From: Chitinophagales bacterium
Lineage (GTDB): Bacteria > Bacteroidota > Bacteroidia > Chitinophagales > Chitinophagaceae
Length of the DNA: 64,000 nt
NCBI GenBank assembly: GCA_017303835.1
Contig: JAFLBI010000001.1
Coordinates: forward strand, 62,001-126,000
Reading direction: 5' to 3'
Shown: one piece after another, positions 52,706 to 61,659 of the stretch
Numbering within the stretch: position 1 is the first letter of the stretch
Layout of the letters: the number at the start of each line of letters is the position of its first letter
Translations under genes and position numbers: made by a program
The notes under the pieces: generated by a model
What the model was told of the DNA's origin: nothing
Database searches by the model: none
The model's input: only the letters and a program-made list of their open reading frames with translations

Positions 52706-53563
52706 ATGCATACCAGAAGACATTTTCTCCGTCAGGCTGCATTGCTAACGACTGCCGCAGCTGTGAATCCATCAGCGTTATTTAAAAGCAAAAGAGCAAC
52801 GGGTGTACAGCTGTATACCCTGCGTACTGAGTTGAAAGATATTCCGGGCACTATTGCCAAGGTTGCACAGATCGGTTATCAGCAAGTGGAAACCTTTGGT
52901 TATGATGCAGGCAAATACTTGGGTATGGAACCCAAGGCTTTTGCAGCCTTGTTTGAACAGAATAAGTTAACAACGCCTAGCGGCCACTATTATCTGCCAG
53001 AATTTCTGTTTAAAGGCAATGATGATGTTTGGAAGCGTGCAGTAGAAGACGCACAGCATTTGAAGCACAAATACATGGTTGTGCCCTGGTTAGAGCCTCA
53101 ATACAGAAAAGATGCTGATGGCTATAAGAAACTTGCGGCGCGACTCAGTAAAGCTGCTGAACTCACCAAGGATGGTGGTATGACACTTGCTTACCATAAC
53201 CATGATTTCGAATTTGAAAATCTGGGCGGTGTTACAGCCTGGGATATTTTGGCTAAGGAAACCGATCCTTCACTGGTAAAGTTTGAAATGGATTTGTACT
53301 GGACTGTCTTTGCAGGCAAAGACCCCATTGAAGTGATGAAAGCGCACAAGGGCAGGGTAGTAATGTGGCATGTGAAAGACATGGCCGCGGGCAACAAAAC
53401 CTTTGCAGAAGTGGGCAGCGGTACCATTGATTTCAAGAAAATCTTTGCTGTAGCCAAACTTTCCGGTATGCAATACTTTTTTGTAGAACAGGATCAATGT
53501 CCCGGCTCTCCGTTCGACAGTATCCGTAAGAGCTATCAATACATCCAAACCAACCTGATATAA
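52706..53563 (+). CDS. Exported sugar phosphate isomerase/epimerase-like TIM-barrel protein
   Basis: A 285-residue protein of the xylose-isomerase-like TIM-barrel (AP endonuclease 2) superfamily. The N-terminus MHTRRHFLRQAALLTTAAA resembles a Tat-type signal (RRHFLRQ), suggesting periplasmic action. Metal-site motifs include LAYHNHDFEF, KFEMDLYW, MWHVKDM and the final EQDQ. Such proteins accompany 3-keto-sugar metabolism in Bacteroidota. The next gene, a DUF1080 protein, starts one base after it ends, so the two are coupled. The exact substrate is unknown. Confidence 0.88.
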   Translation: MHTRRHFLRQAALLTTAAAVNPSALFKSKRATGVQLYTLRTELKDIPGTIAKVAQIGYQQVETFGYDAGKYLGMEPKAFAALFEQNKLTTPSGHYYLPEFLFKGNDDVWKRAVEDAQHLKHKYMVVPWLEPQYRKDADGYKKLAARLSKAAELTKDGGMTLAYHNHDFEFENLGGVTAWDILAKETDPSLVKFEMDLYWTVFAGKDPIEVMKAHKGRVVMWHVKDMAAGNKTFAEVGSGTIDFKKIFAVAKLSGMQYFFVEQDQCPGSPFDSIRKSYQYIQTNLI

Positions 53564-53564
53564 T

Positions 53565-54311
53565 ATGATCAAACATATTTGCGCTATTGGAATGCTTAGC
53601 ATTTGTGCAGTTCCGGCATTTTCACAACAAACACAGGGCGATCCCAAGAAAACAGAAGTGTGGGAACCTGTTCCTACGATGGTAGCACCCGGTAAAACAC
53701 CCACAGCAGCCCCTGCGGACGCTATTGTGCTCTTCGATGGTAAAAACTTGAATCAGTGGCAGGCGAAGAAAGGCGGGGTCGCTAAATGGAAGCTAGAGAC
53801 CGATGGCGCTATGACGGTGGTAAAAGGTACAGGCGATATCATGACCAAGCAGGGCTTTGGCAGCTGCCAGCTCCACATCGAATGGAGAACACCGGTTAAA
53901 GTAGAAAGTGAGGGACAAGGCCGTGGTAACAGCGGTATTTTCCTGATGGGCAGATATGAATTGCAGATTTTAGATTCTTACAATAACCGAACTTATTCCA
54001 ACGGACAAGCAGGTAGTCTATACAAGCAGCACATTCCATTGGTGAACGCCAGTAAGAAACCAGGTGAGTGGCAGGTATATGATGTGGTATTTACTGCGCC
54101 TACTTTTTTCTCTGATGGCAATATGGCCACACCAGCCAAATTCACTGTATTTCACAATGGGGTGCTCATTCAAAATAATGTAGAGTTAAGAGGCAATACC
54201 GTATACATCGGTCAACCTTTCTATGAAGCACATAGCAATAAAGAGCCCATCATCTTACAAGATCATGGTAACGCGGTAAGCTTCAGAAATATCTGGATCA
54301 GGGAATTATAA
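53565..54311 (+). CDS. DUF1080 (3-keto-disaccharide hydrolase) exported protein A
   Basis: A 248-residue protein with a signal peptide (residues 1-19, AFSQ) and one DUF1080 jelly-roll: IVLFDGKNLNQWQ, then GDIMTKQGFGSCQLHIEWR, GNSGIFLMGRYELQILDSY, WQVYDVVFTAP and a closing ILQDHGNAVSFRNIWIREL. DUF1080 members are now regarded as 3-keto-glycoside hydrolases, or lectin-like when alone. It overlaps the convergent DUF1080 gene by six bases at a shared TTATAA. Confidence 0.92.
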   Translation: MIKHICAIGMLSICAVPAFSQQTQGDPKKTEVWEPVPTMVAPGKTPTAAPADAIVLFDGKNLNQWQAKKGGVAKWKLETDGAMTVVKGTGDIMTKQGFGSCQLHIEWRTPVKVESEGQGRGNSGIFLMGRYELQILDSYNNRTYSNGQAGSLYKQHIPLVNASKKPGEWQVYDVVFTAPTFFSDGNMATPAKFTVFHNGVLIQNNVELRGNTVYIGQPFYEAHSNKEPIILQDHGNAVSFRNIWIREL

Positions 54312-55022
54312 TTTGCGAATCTTGATGTTGCGGAACCACACATTATCACCGTGGTCTTGCAAACCAATATGACCTTTGGGGAATTTGCCAAAGTCGGGCA
54401 TTGATTTGAACTTACTGCCCGCAATGAGTTTTTTCCAGTCATCATTCCAGAAAGTGGTGCTCACTACTTTCTCGCCATTGAGGTAAAACTCAATCAGGCC
54501 ATCCTTGGAGATAATTTCAACCTGGTTCCATTCACCTGCAGGCTTAACTGTTTCTTTTGAACAGGAAATCAGGTCGTACAAATCACCTGCACGGTGTTTG
54601 ATGATTTTGGCATCTGGGTGACCAGCATTATCCAATACCTGCATTTCAGGTCCGGTTTCCCAAGCATACTTGTATTTGGGATCTTCTTTGATGAAGAGAA
54701 TGATGCCACTGTTACCGTTAGTGGCAATTTTCCACTCTAATTTTAAATGGAAATTGTCATACGCTTCATCAGAAACGATATCACCACCACCTTTTGTCTG
54801 CCAGTTTTCTTTTTGAGAAGCATCCAGCATCAATGCATCATCCTTCACCTGCCAGGCACTGCCGATAGTTGTTTTATTGAATGTGTGCCAACCTTTGTTG
54901 GTCTTGCCATCAAACAATAATTGCCAACCGACTTTTTTTTCCTTTTTGGTTAAAGTATTGTGTTGTGCTGTTGCCATCAGACTTGTGATCAGTACAAAAG
55001 CCAGTAGTGATATCTTTTTCAT
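54306..55022 (-). CDS. DUF1080 (3-keto-disaccharide hydrolase) exported protein B
   Basis: A 238-residue exported DUF1080 protein (signal peptide MKKISLLAFVLITSLMATAQ). It shows the same core as its convergent neighbour (LLFDGKTNKGWHTF, DIVSDEAYDNFHLKLEWK, GNSGIILFIKED, ending GLQDHGDNVWFRNIKIRKL), but belongs to a clearly different subgroup (PEMQVLDNAGHPD). It is followed upstream on the same strand by a cytochrome c gene six bases away, so it is the last gene of a four-gene run of Gfo/Idh/MocA, isomerase, cytochrome c and DUF1080. Confidence 0.92.
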   Translation of the reverse strand: MKKISLLAFVLITSLMATAQHNTLTKKEKKVGWQLLFDGKTNKGWHTFNKTTIGSAWQVKDDALMLDASQKENWQTKGGGDIVSDEAYDNFHLKLEWKIATNGNSGIILFIKEDPKYKYAWETGPEMQVLDNAGHPDAKIIKHRAGDLYDLISCSKETVKPAGEWNQVEIISKDGLIEFYLNGEKVVSTTFWNDDWKKLIAGSKFKSMPDFGKFPKGHIGLQDHGDNVWFRNIKIRKL

Positions 55023-55028
55023 AAAGGA

Positions 55029-55424
55029 TTATTTCTTCAGTAAGAGAATGTATTTCACCATTTGCTCAGCATCGGCCTGAGATACGGTAGGATGTGCTGT
55101 CATCATCACTTCACCCCAATTACCCTTGCCACCTTTGATGATTTTCTCGGCCAGCATTTTTACATTGGCTTCAGTGTTCTCATACTTGGCTGCTACTTCC
55201 TGATATGCAGGGCCAATATTTTTTTCCGCCACTTTATGGCAGGTAAGACAATCTGATTTGGCCACGAGCTCTAACCCTTTTTGGTAATCCGGATTATCAC
55301 TTACAGAAGGTGCAGCAGTCTCAGTAGGTGCAGCTGCTGCTGTCTCTTTTGCTTTTTCACTTGCACCGCCTCCGCATGCAATTGCCGCTGCGATAAACAA
55401 TGAGGCAACTAAAATCTTTTTCAT
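55029..55424 (-). CDS. Mono-haem c-type cytochrome lipoprotein
   Basis: A 131-residue protein with a lipoprotein-type signal (MKKILVASLFIAAAIAC, lipobox AIAC), an Ala/Thr/Glu-rich linker to about residue 45, and a class I cytochrome c domain with CLTCH (about 59-63), GPAYQEVAAKY and a late Met ligand candidate (VMMTAHPTVS). A periplasm-facing electron carrier. In this island it is the likely electron acceptor of the GMC oxidoreductase encoded at 59951, but that is inferred from context. Confidence 0.9.
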   Translation of the reverse strand: MKKILVASLFIAAAIACGGGASEKAKETAAAAPTETAAPSVSDNPDYQKGLELVAKSDCLTCHKVAEKNIGPAYQEVAAKYENTEANVKMLAEKIIKGGKGNWGEVMMTAHPTVSQADAEQMVKYILLLKK

Positions 55425-55432
55425 AGTTATAA

Positions 55433-56488
55433 TTATTGAAGTCCTAAGATAGTACGATTGAAATTGGCATCGGTTGCTGTATTGGCAAAATCATCGAATG
55501 CTTTTTCTGTTACACGAATAATGTGCTTTTTGATAAACTCAGCACCTTCCGCAGCACCCACTTCAGGATGTTTGATGCAGCATTCCCACTCCATCACTGC
55601 CCAACCTGGATAATTGTACTGCGTGAGTTTACTGAAGATGGTTTTAAAATCTACCTGACCATCACCGGGAGAACGATATCGTCCCGCACGATCAGCCCAA
55701 CCTTGGTAACCACCGAATGTGCCTTGTCTGCCGGTAGGATTGAATTCAGCATCCTTCACATGAAAAGCACGTATGCGTTCATGATAGAAATCGATGTATT
55801 GGATATAATCCAGTTGTTGTAATATAAAATGTGATGGATCATACAATAAGCAAGCACGTGGGTGATTGTTCACTTCTTTCAGAAACATTTCATACGTGAT
55901 GCCATCAAATAAATCTTCACCCGGGTGAATCTCATAACAAACATCCACACCACACTCATCAAAGTAGTTGAGGATTGGTGTCCATCTTCTGGCCAATTCT
56001 TTAAAGCCTTCTTCCACCAAACCCGCAGGTCTTTGCGGCCAGGGGTGGAATGTATGCCAAAGCAAAGCGCCACTGAAAGTAGGGTGAGCTGTCAAGCCCA
56101 GATTCTGCGATGCTTTTGCACCATATTGTAATTGTTGCACAGCCCATTCTGTTCTGGCTTTGGGATTATTGCGTACTGCTTCCGGTGCAAAGCCATCGAA
56201 CATGGCGTCATAGGCAGGATGTACTGCAACTAACTGTCCTTGTAAGTGTGTAGACAGCTCTGTAATCTCCAGTCCATAACTATTGATGATGCCTTTCAAT
56301 TCGTCTGCATACGTTTTGCTTTCGGCAGCTTTTTGCAGATCAATACATCGCGCATCCCATGTAGGAATTTGCACGCCCTTAAATCCGAGCGATGCAGCCC
56401 ATGCGCAAATGCTTTCCAGTGTATTGAAAGGAGCTTTATCATCTAAGAACTGCGCTAAAAATATTCCTGGTCCTTGAATGGTTTTCAT
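55433..56488 (-). CDS. Sugar phosphate isomerase/epimerase (TIM barrel)
   Basis: A 351-residue xylose-isomerase-like TIM-barrel protein with no signal peptide. Metal-binding motifs include ITELSTHLQGQ, VCYEIHPGEDLF, LLYDPSHF and FHVKDAEF, ending with WAVMEWECC. The frame extends 35 codons upstream into the neighbouring gene's stop region, but MKTIQGPGIFLAQF is the natural start. It lies between Gfo/Idh/MocA and cytochrome c genes, and probably epimerises or isomerises a 3-keto or other sugar intermediate in the cytoplasm. Confidence 0.9.
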   Translation of the reverse strand: MKTIQGPGIFLAQFLDDKAPFNTLESICAWAASLGFKGVQIPTWDARCIDLQKAAESKTYADELKGIINSYGLEITELSTHLQGQLVAVHPAYDAMFDGFAPEAVRNNPKARTEWAVQQLQYGAKASQNLGLTAHPTFSGALLWHTFHPWPQRPAGLVEEGFKELARRWTPILNYFDECGVDVCYEIHPGEDLFDGITYEMFLKEVNNHPRACLLYDPSHFILQQLDYIQYIDFYHERIRAFHVKDAEFNPTGRQGTFGGYQGWADRAGRYRSPGDGQVDFKTIFSKLTQYNYPGWAVMEWECCIKHPEVGAAEGAEFIKKHIIRVTEKAFDDFANTATDANFNRTILGLQ

Positions 56489-56510
56489 AATACAAGCGAT
56501 TTCAGTTTTC

Positions 56511-57677
56511 TTACACTTCAAATGTTTTCCATTTGGTATCCATACCGGCAGATGCAACAACATTATCAATAAATGCCATGCCTCGGATACCATCTTCTAC
56601 ACCAGGAAAATCCATTGCCTCTGCATTTGGTGCGCTGCCATCAATTCTTGCAGCCAATGTAAGTGCAAAATTTCTATAGATATTACCGAATGCTTCCAGA
56701 TACCCTTCTGGGTGGCCACCCGGTGTTCTGGCATTGTGTGTGGCAAAGCTGGACAAGTGTACGCCATAATTGCTGCCTGCACGCAGCACCTGCATCGGTT
56801 GATCCAACCATTTTACCCAAAGTGTATTGGGCTCTTGTTGCGACCACTCAATACCGCCTTTCTCGCCATATACTTTGATGCGTAAATTATTTTCTTCACC
56901 TGCTGCAATCTGTGATGCAATCAGCACACCTGCTGCACCATTGTCAAAACGCAACAGCACATTGCCGTCATCATCCAGCATACGGCCAGGCACCATGATA
57001 TTCAGATCGGCACAAAGCTGTGTAATCTTTAAGCCAGTAATATATTCGGCAAGATGTGCGGCATGTGTACCAATATCACCCATGCTGCCCGCTTTACCAG
57101 AACGCTTGGGATCTGTTCTCCAAGCAGCTTGTGCATTGCCTTCTCTTTCGCTCAGCTTGCTTAACCAGCCCTGCGGATATTCTACGACTACTTTTCTGAT
57201 TTTACCGAAGGCGTTTTCTTTCACCATTTGCTTGGCCTGCTTCACCATTGGGTAACCAGAATACGTATGTGTTAAGCAAAGCAGTAATCCTGTTTCTGCA
57301 ACTTTTTGTTGCAGCTGTTTGGCTTCATCCAGAGAGAAAGTGATGGGCTTTTCAATCACCACATGAAAGCCATGTTCCAAAGCCATCATTGCAGGAGCAA
57401 AGTGTGCGAAATTGGGTGTAACGATGGTAACAAAATCCATGCGCTGATCTGCAGGTAATGCAGCTTCGGCTTTGATCATCTCTTCATAGGTGAGATAAGT
57501 TCTGGATTCAGGAAGAAATAAACTTTTGGCTGAATCTTTTGCTACCTCCGGATTGATGCTGAGTGCGCCGCAAACCAATTCAATCATGCCATCCATATTG
57601 GCTGCAATACGGTGAATGGCGCCGATAAAAGCATCTTTACCACCACCAACCATACCCATCCGTAATTTTCTATTCAT
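56511..57677 (-). CDS. Gfo/Idh/MocA family NAD(P)-dependent oxidoreductase
   Basis: A 388-residue sugar dehydrogenase-type protein. The N-terminal nucleotide loop is MGMVGGGKDAFIGAIHR (residues 7-23) and the conserved EKP motif appears as VVIEKPITFSLDEAKQL (about 109-125). SMGDIGTHAAHLAEYITG carries the substrate-binding Asp/His pair. There is no export signal. It is the first gene of the minus-strand run and is divergent from the permease gene at 57797, sharing a 119-base control region. Likely reduces or oxidises a keto sugar. Confidence 0.93.
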   Translation of the reverse strand: MNRKLRMGMVGGGKDAFIGAIHRIAANMDGMIELVCGALSINPEVAKDSAKSLFLPESRTYLTYEEMIKAEAALPADQRMDFVTIVTPNFAHFAPAMMALEHGFHVVIEKPITFSLDEAKQLQQKVAETGLLLCLTHTYSGYPMVKQAKQMVKENAFGKIRKVVVEYPQGWLSKLSEREGNAQAAWRTDPKRSGKAGSMGDIGTHAAHLAEYITGLKITQLCADLNIMVPGRMLDDDGNVLLRFDNGAAGVLIASQIAAGEENNLRIKVYGEKGGIEWSQQEPNTLWVKWLDQPMQVLRAGSNYGVHLSSFATHNARTPGGHPEGYLEAFGNIYRNFALTLAARIDGSAPNAEAMDFPGVEDGIRGMAFIDNVVASAGMDTKWKTFEV

Positions 57678-57796
57678 AATGCAAACGTTTGATGAAAAAT
57701 CCGCAATCGAAAATATCTGTGCGTGGACTGCTAATGTATTTTAAAATCACTACATTTAGAACGCATTTTTTTGATTGCTTCCAAAACCACACACTG

Positions 57797-59005
57797 ATGA
57801 AATCAACTGTTCGTTTCCAGCTTTCGCTGATGATGTTTTTGAATTTTTTTATCTGGGGTATCTGGTTTGTGACAATGGGTACCTATCTCACCAAAGGCAG
57901 TATAGCTGCTTCTGATTCGCAAGCAGGTCTGGCATACGGAACCCAGGCATTGGGTGCCATCATTGCCCCTTTTATCATGGGGCTGATTGCAGACAAGTAT
58001 TTTGCTGCACAAAAATTATTGGGCCTGATTCATTTGGCCGGTGCTGTTTTGATGTATTTCATTTATCAGCAAAGCAGTTTCGATAGTTTCTATTCTTTAT
58101 TGCTGGGCTATATGATCATCTTCATGCCAACACTGGCATTGGTGAATGCTATTGCATTGAAACAAATGGATAGTCCAGAAAAGCAATTTTCTCTAGTACG
58201 TGTTTGGGGAACCATCGGCTGGATTGTTGCCGGCATCTTCGTTGGTAAAATTCTAGGCTTAGAGCAGAAAGCGCAACTGCAGCAAACCTTCCTGATTTCT
58301 TCAGGTGTCTCTGTTGTATTGGGTGTGCTCAGTTTCTTCCTGCCTAATACACCACCGCCTAAAGCAGGTACCACAACTACTGTTCGCGAAATTCTTGGTC
58401 TGGATGCGTTAGCATTATTGAAGGATAAGAACTATTTAATCTTCTTTTTGAGTTCTGTGTTGATTTGTATTCCGCTTGCTTTCTATTATCAGGAGACCAA
58501 TAAATTCTTGAACGAATTGCAGGTGCCTGAAGCTGCGTTTAAAATGAGCTGGGGACAAATGAGTGAAACCTTATTCCTCTTCTTGATGCCTTTGTTCTTT
58601 ACCAGACTGGGCGTAAAGAAAATGTTATTGATTGGCATGTTGGCCTGGGTGATTCGTTATCTCTGTTTTGATTTCGGTAATGCAGACAGCATGGCCTGGT
58701 TACTCTATATCGGCATTATTCTCCATGGTATTTGTTATGATTTCTTCTTTGTTACTGGTCAGATTTATACGGATGAAAGAGCTGGTGAGCGTATTCGTTC
58801 TTCAGCACAGGGCATGATTACATTAGCGACGTACGGTGTAGGTATGTTGATTGGCTTCTGGTTTGCAGGAATGGTGACAGAGCATTATAAAACAGCAGAT
58901 GGACACGACTGGCAGAAAGTGTGGATTATTCCTGCAGCTTTTGCAGGCGCAGTAACTGTGTTGTTCCTGATATTCTTCAAGGATCCTAAGAAACAAACAG
59001 CCTGA
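57797..59005 (+). CDS. MFS permease of the nucleoside:H+ symporter type
   Basis: A 402-residue membrane protein with about twelve helices. The opening FQLSLMMFLNFFIWGIWFVTMGTYL (split here by residue 14 on) and the helix-loop RVWGTIGWIVAGIF and TDERAGERIRSSAQG are hallmarks of the nucleoside/xanthosine NupG/XapB family, which in Bacteroidota often sits in sugar-degradation loci. The reading frame starts 36 codons earlier, but the natural N-terminus is MKSTVRFQLSL. It likely imports the sugar or keto sugar of this island. It is coupled to the next gene by a one-base gap. Confidence 0.88.
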   Translation: MKSTVRFQLSLMMFLNFFIWGIWFVTMGTYLTKGSIAASDSQAGLAYGTQALGAIIAPFIMGLIADKYFAAQKLLGLIHLAGAVLMYFIYQQSSFDSFYSLLLGYMIIFMPTLALVNAIALKQMDSPEKQFSLVRVWGTIGWIVAGIFVGKILGLEQKAQLQQTFLISSGVSVVLGVLSFFLPNTPPPKAGTTTTVREILGLDALALLKDKNYLIFFLSSVLICIPLAFYYQETNKFLNELQVPEAAFKMSWGQMSETLFLFLMPLFFTRLGVKKMLLIGMLAWVIRYLCFDFGNADSMAWLLYIGIILHGICYDFFFVTGQIYTDERAGERIRSSAQGMITLATYGVGMLIGFWFAGMVTEHYKTADGHDWQKVWIIPAAFAGAVTVLFLIFFKDPKKQTA

Positions 59006-59006
59006 T

Positions 59007-59876
59007 ATGCAGCGTAGACAATTACTCAAAAATCTCACCGCTGGTGCACTAGCTGCAACTGGTCTGCCCAAACTGCATGCTGCAGGGCATGAAGTGTTAC
59101 AACAAGCTGCACTGAAAGGCAGGATCAATCATTCTGTATGCAGGTGGTGTTTTGATTTCCTGACATTGGATCAACTCTGTGTGGAAGTCAAAAAAATTGG
59201 CTTTACTGCCATTGATTTGGTAGGTCCCAAAGACTGGCCTGTATTAAAACAGCATGGCATTGATAGCTCCATGTGTAATGGCGCGGAGATTGGGTTAACC
59301 AGAGGTTGGAATGATAAGCAGTATCATGCTACACTCATTAAAAATTATACTGAGCACATCGAGCTCGTATCAAAAGCTGGCTATAAAAACTTGATTCTGT
59401 TCAGTGGTAACAGAAATGGTATGGATGATGAGACTGGGCTCAAAAATTGTGTGGAAGGTTTAAAGCAGATTATTGGCTTGGCTGAAAAGAAAGGTGTTGT
59501 ACTGCAGATTGAAATCTTTAATAGTAAGATTGATCATAAGGATTATATGGCGGACAAATCTGCTTGGGCAGTAGAACTGTGTAAGCGTCTTGGTTCTCCC
59601 AATTTTAAAATTCTCTATGATATCTACCACATGCAAATCAATGAGGGAGATATCATCCGTACAATTAAAGACAACCATCAATACTTTGGACATTACCACA
59701 CTGCTGGTGTGCCCGGCAGGCATGAGATTGATACGACGCAGGAATTGTATTATCCCGCAATTATGGAAGCTATTGTAGCCACGGGTTATCAGGGTTATGT
59801 GGCACAGGAATTTATTCCCGTTGCGGCCGATAAGATAGGCTCACTCCGCAAAGCGGTACAACTCTGTGATGTCTGA
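59007..59876 (+). CDS. Exported hydroxypyruvate isomerase-like TIM-barrel protein
   Basis: A 289-residue TIM-barrel protein with a signal-like N-terminus (MQRRQLLKNLTAGALAATGL). The stretch KILYDIYHMQINEGDI and the motif GHYHTAGVPGRHEIDTTQEL are diagnostic of the hydroxypyruvate isomerase (Hyi/OtnI) group, which also contains sugar-acid and 3-keto sugar isomerases. Given the signal, it may act in the periplasm. It follows the permease by one base. Confidence 0.9.
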   Translation: MQRRQLLKNLTAGALAATGLPKLHAAGHEVLQQAALKGRINHSVCRWCFDFLTLDQLCVEVKKIGFTAIDLVGPKDWPVLKQHGIDSSMCNGAEIGLTRGWNDKQYHATLIKNYTEHIELVSKAGYKNLILFSGNRNGMDDETGLKNCVEGLKQIIGLAEKKGVVLQIEIFNSKIDHKDYMADKSAWAVELCKRLGSPNFKILYDIYHMQINEGDIIRTIKDNHQYFGHYHTAGVPGRHEIDTTQELYYPAIMEAIVATGYQGYVAQEFIPVAADKIGSLRKAVQLCDV

Positions 59877-59950
59877 TTTGATATTCATCAAAAAGTAAGC
59901 ATACTGTATCAATAGAACCTTAATTTCAAACCTCAACTAAAACGATTTGC

Positions 59951-61639
59951 ATGGCCGAGACGAACACCTATGACGCAATTGTGGTGGGCTCTGGTATCAG
60001 CGGAGGCTGGGCTGCCAAAGAACTCACCGAAAAAGGCTTGAAAGTATTGCTGCTCGAAAGAGGACGCGATATTGAGCATGTAAAAGATTATGTGAATGCC
60101 AACAAGGAATCATGGGAATTCCCGCACAGAGGGCAGGCAACACGCCAGATGCGTGAAGACTATCCTGTACTCAAGCGTGATTATCCGTTAAATGAAGAAA
60201 CCTTTGGTATGTGGGCCAATGAAAAGGAAAGTCCATATACGGAGATCAAACGCTTCGATTGGTATCGCGGCTATCATGTAGGCGGACGCTCACTATTGTG
60301 GGGTCGCCAGAGTTATCGTTTCAACAAATGGGATTTTGAAGCAAATGCCAAAGAAGGTATTGGTGTGGATTGGCCCATACGCTATGAAGATGTAGCGCCT
60401 TGGTATAGTTATGTGGAACGCTTTGCTGGTATTCAGGGAAGTAAAGAAGGATTGGAAGTATTGCCTGATGGCGATTTTCTTCCTGCCATGGATATGAACT
60501 GTGTGGAGAAAGAAGTAGCAGCACGAATCAAGAAACATTACAATGGTCAGCGCCACATGTTCATCGGCAGAAGTGCGAATATCACGCAACCTAAACCTGA
60601 ACAGAATCGTGTGAATTGTCAATACCGGAATCGTTGTTGGAGGGGTTGTCCGTTCGGTGCTTATTTCAGCACACAATCTGCTACACTGCCTGCTGCCAGA
60701 GCAACAGGTAATTTAACCTTGCGTCCACATTCCATCGTAACACGTGTATTATATGATAAAGACAAGAAGCGTGCAACCGGTGTAGAGATTATTGATGCAG
60801 AAACAAACAAGACCATTGAATACAAATCCAAAATTGTATTCCTCTGTGCTTCATCATTCAACTCAACATGGGTACTCATGAACTCAGCTACTGATATCTG
60901 GCCGGAAGGCTTGGGCAGCAGCAGTGGTGAGTTAGGCCATAATGTAATGGACCACCACTTCAGATTAGGTGCAGGCGGCAGAGTTGATGGTTTTGAAGAC
61001 AAATACACTTTCGGAAGAAGACCAACGGGTATTTATATCCCACGTTTCAGAAATATCTATGATGATAAGCGAGATTACCTGCGTGGTTTTGGTTACCAAG
61101 GAGGCGCCAGCAGAGATCGTGGCGGACATAAAGTAGCTGAAATGACAATTGGTGCTGATTTCAAGGAAGCACTTTGTGAAGCAGGTGATTGGAATATCGG
61201 TATCACTGCTTTTGGAGAGATGCTGCCTTATCACGAGAATAAGATTATGCTGGATAAGAACAAGAAAGATAAGTGGGGGCTTCCGGTTCTGGCAATGGAT
61301 GTAGAGATCAAGGAGAACGAGATTAAGATGCGTAAGGATATGATGAATGATGCAGCTGAGATGCTGGAAGCAGCAGGTGTAAAAGACGTACATACTTATG
61401 ACTCCGGTTATGCAGTTGGTCAGGGTATCCATGAAATGGGTACTGCCAGAATGGGCCGCGATCCTAAGAGCTCTGTACTCAACGGTAATAACCAGGTTTG
61501 GGATGCACCCAATGTGTTTGTTACTGATGGTGCTTGTATGACCAGTGCTTCTTGTGTAAATCCATCCTTAACTTATATGGCGCTGACTGCACGTGCTGCA
61601 GACTTTGCCGTAAAAGAATTGAAAAAAGGTAATCTCTGA
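59951..61639 (+). CDS. GMC oxidoreductase, probable FAD subunit of a glycoside 3-dehydrogenase
   Basis: A 562-residue FAD protein. It has the Rossmann loop VVGSGISGGWAAKEL (residues 11-25), the GMC motif HVGGRSLLWGRQSYRF (about 109-124), a cysteine cluster CQYRNRCWRGCPFG (about 224-237) typical of the gluconate/glucoside dehydrogenase branch, and the C-terminal FAD-binding region GTARMGRDPKSS and NPSLTYMALTARAA. This branch oxidises glycosides at C3 and passes electrons to a cytochrome, together with the small subunit encoded next. It lacks its own signal and is probably exported with the small subunit. Confidence 0.92.
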   Translation: MAETNTYDAIVVGSGISGGWAAKELTEKGLKVLLLERGRDIEHVKDYVNANKESWEFPHRGQATRQMREDYPVLKRDYPLNEETFGMWANEKESPYTEIKRFDWYRGYHVGGRSLLWGRQSYRFNKWDFEANAKEGIGVDWPIRYEDVAPWYSYVERFAGIQGSKEGLEVLPDGDFLPAMDMNCVEKEVAARIKKHYNGQRHMFIGRSANITQPKPEQNRVNCQYRNRCWRGCPFGAYFSTQSATLPAARATGNLTLRPHSIVTRVLYDKDKKRATGVEIIDAETNKTIEYKSKIVFLCASSFNSTWVLMNSATDIWPEGLGSSSGELGHNVMDHHFRLGAGGRVDGFEDKYTFGRRPTGIYIPRFRNIYDDKRDYLRGFGYQGGASRDRGGHKVAEMTIGADFKEALCEAGDWNIGITAFGEMLPYHENKIMLDKNKKDKWGLPVLAMDVEIKENEIKMRKDMMNDAAEMLEAAGVKDVHTYDSGYAVGQGIHEMGTARMGRDPKSSVLNGNNQVWDAPNVFVTDGACMTSASCVNPSLTYMALTARAADFAVKELKKGNL

Positions 61640-61659
61640 TCACCACAAAACATCGACAA

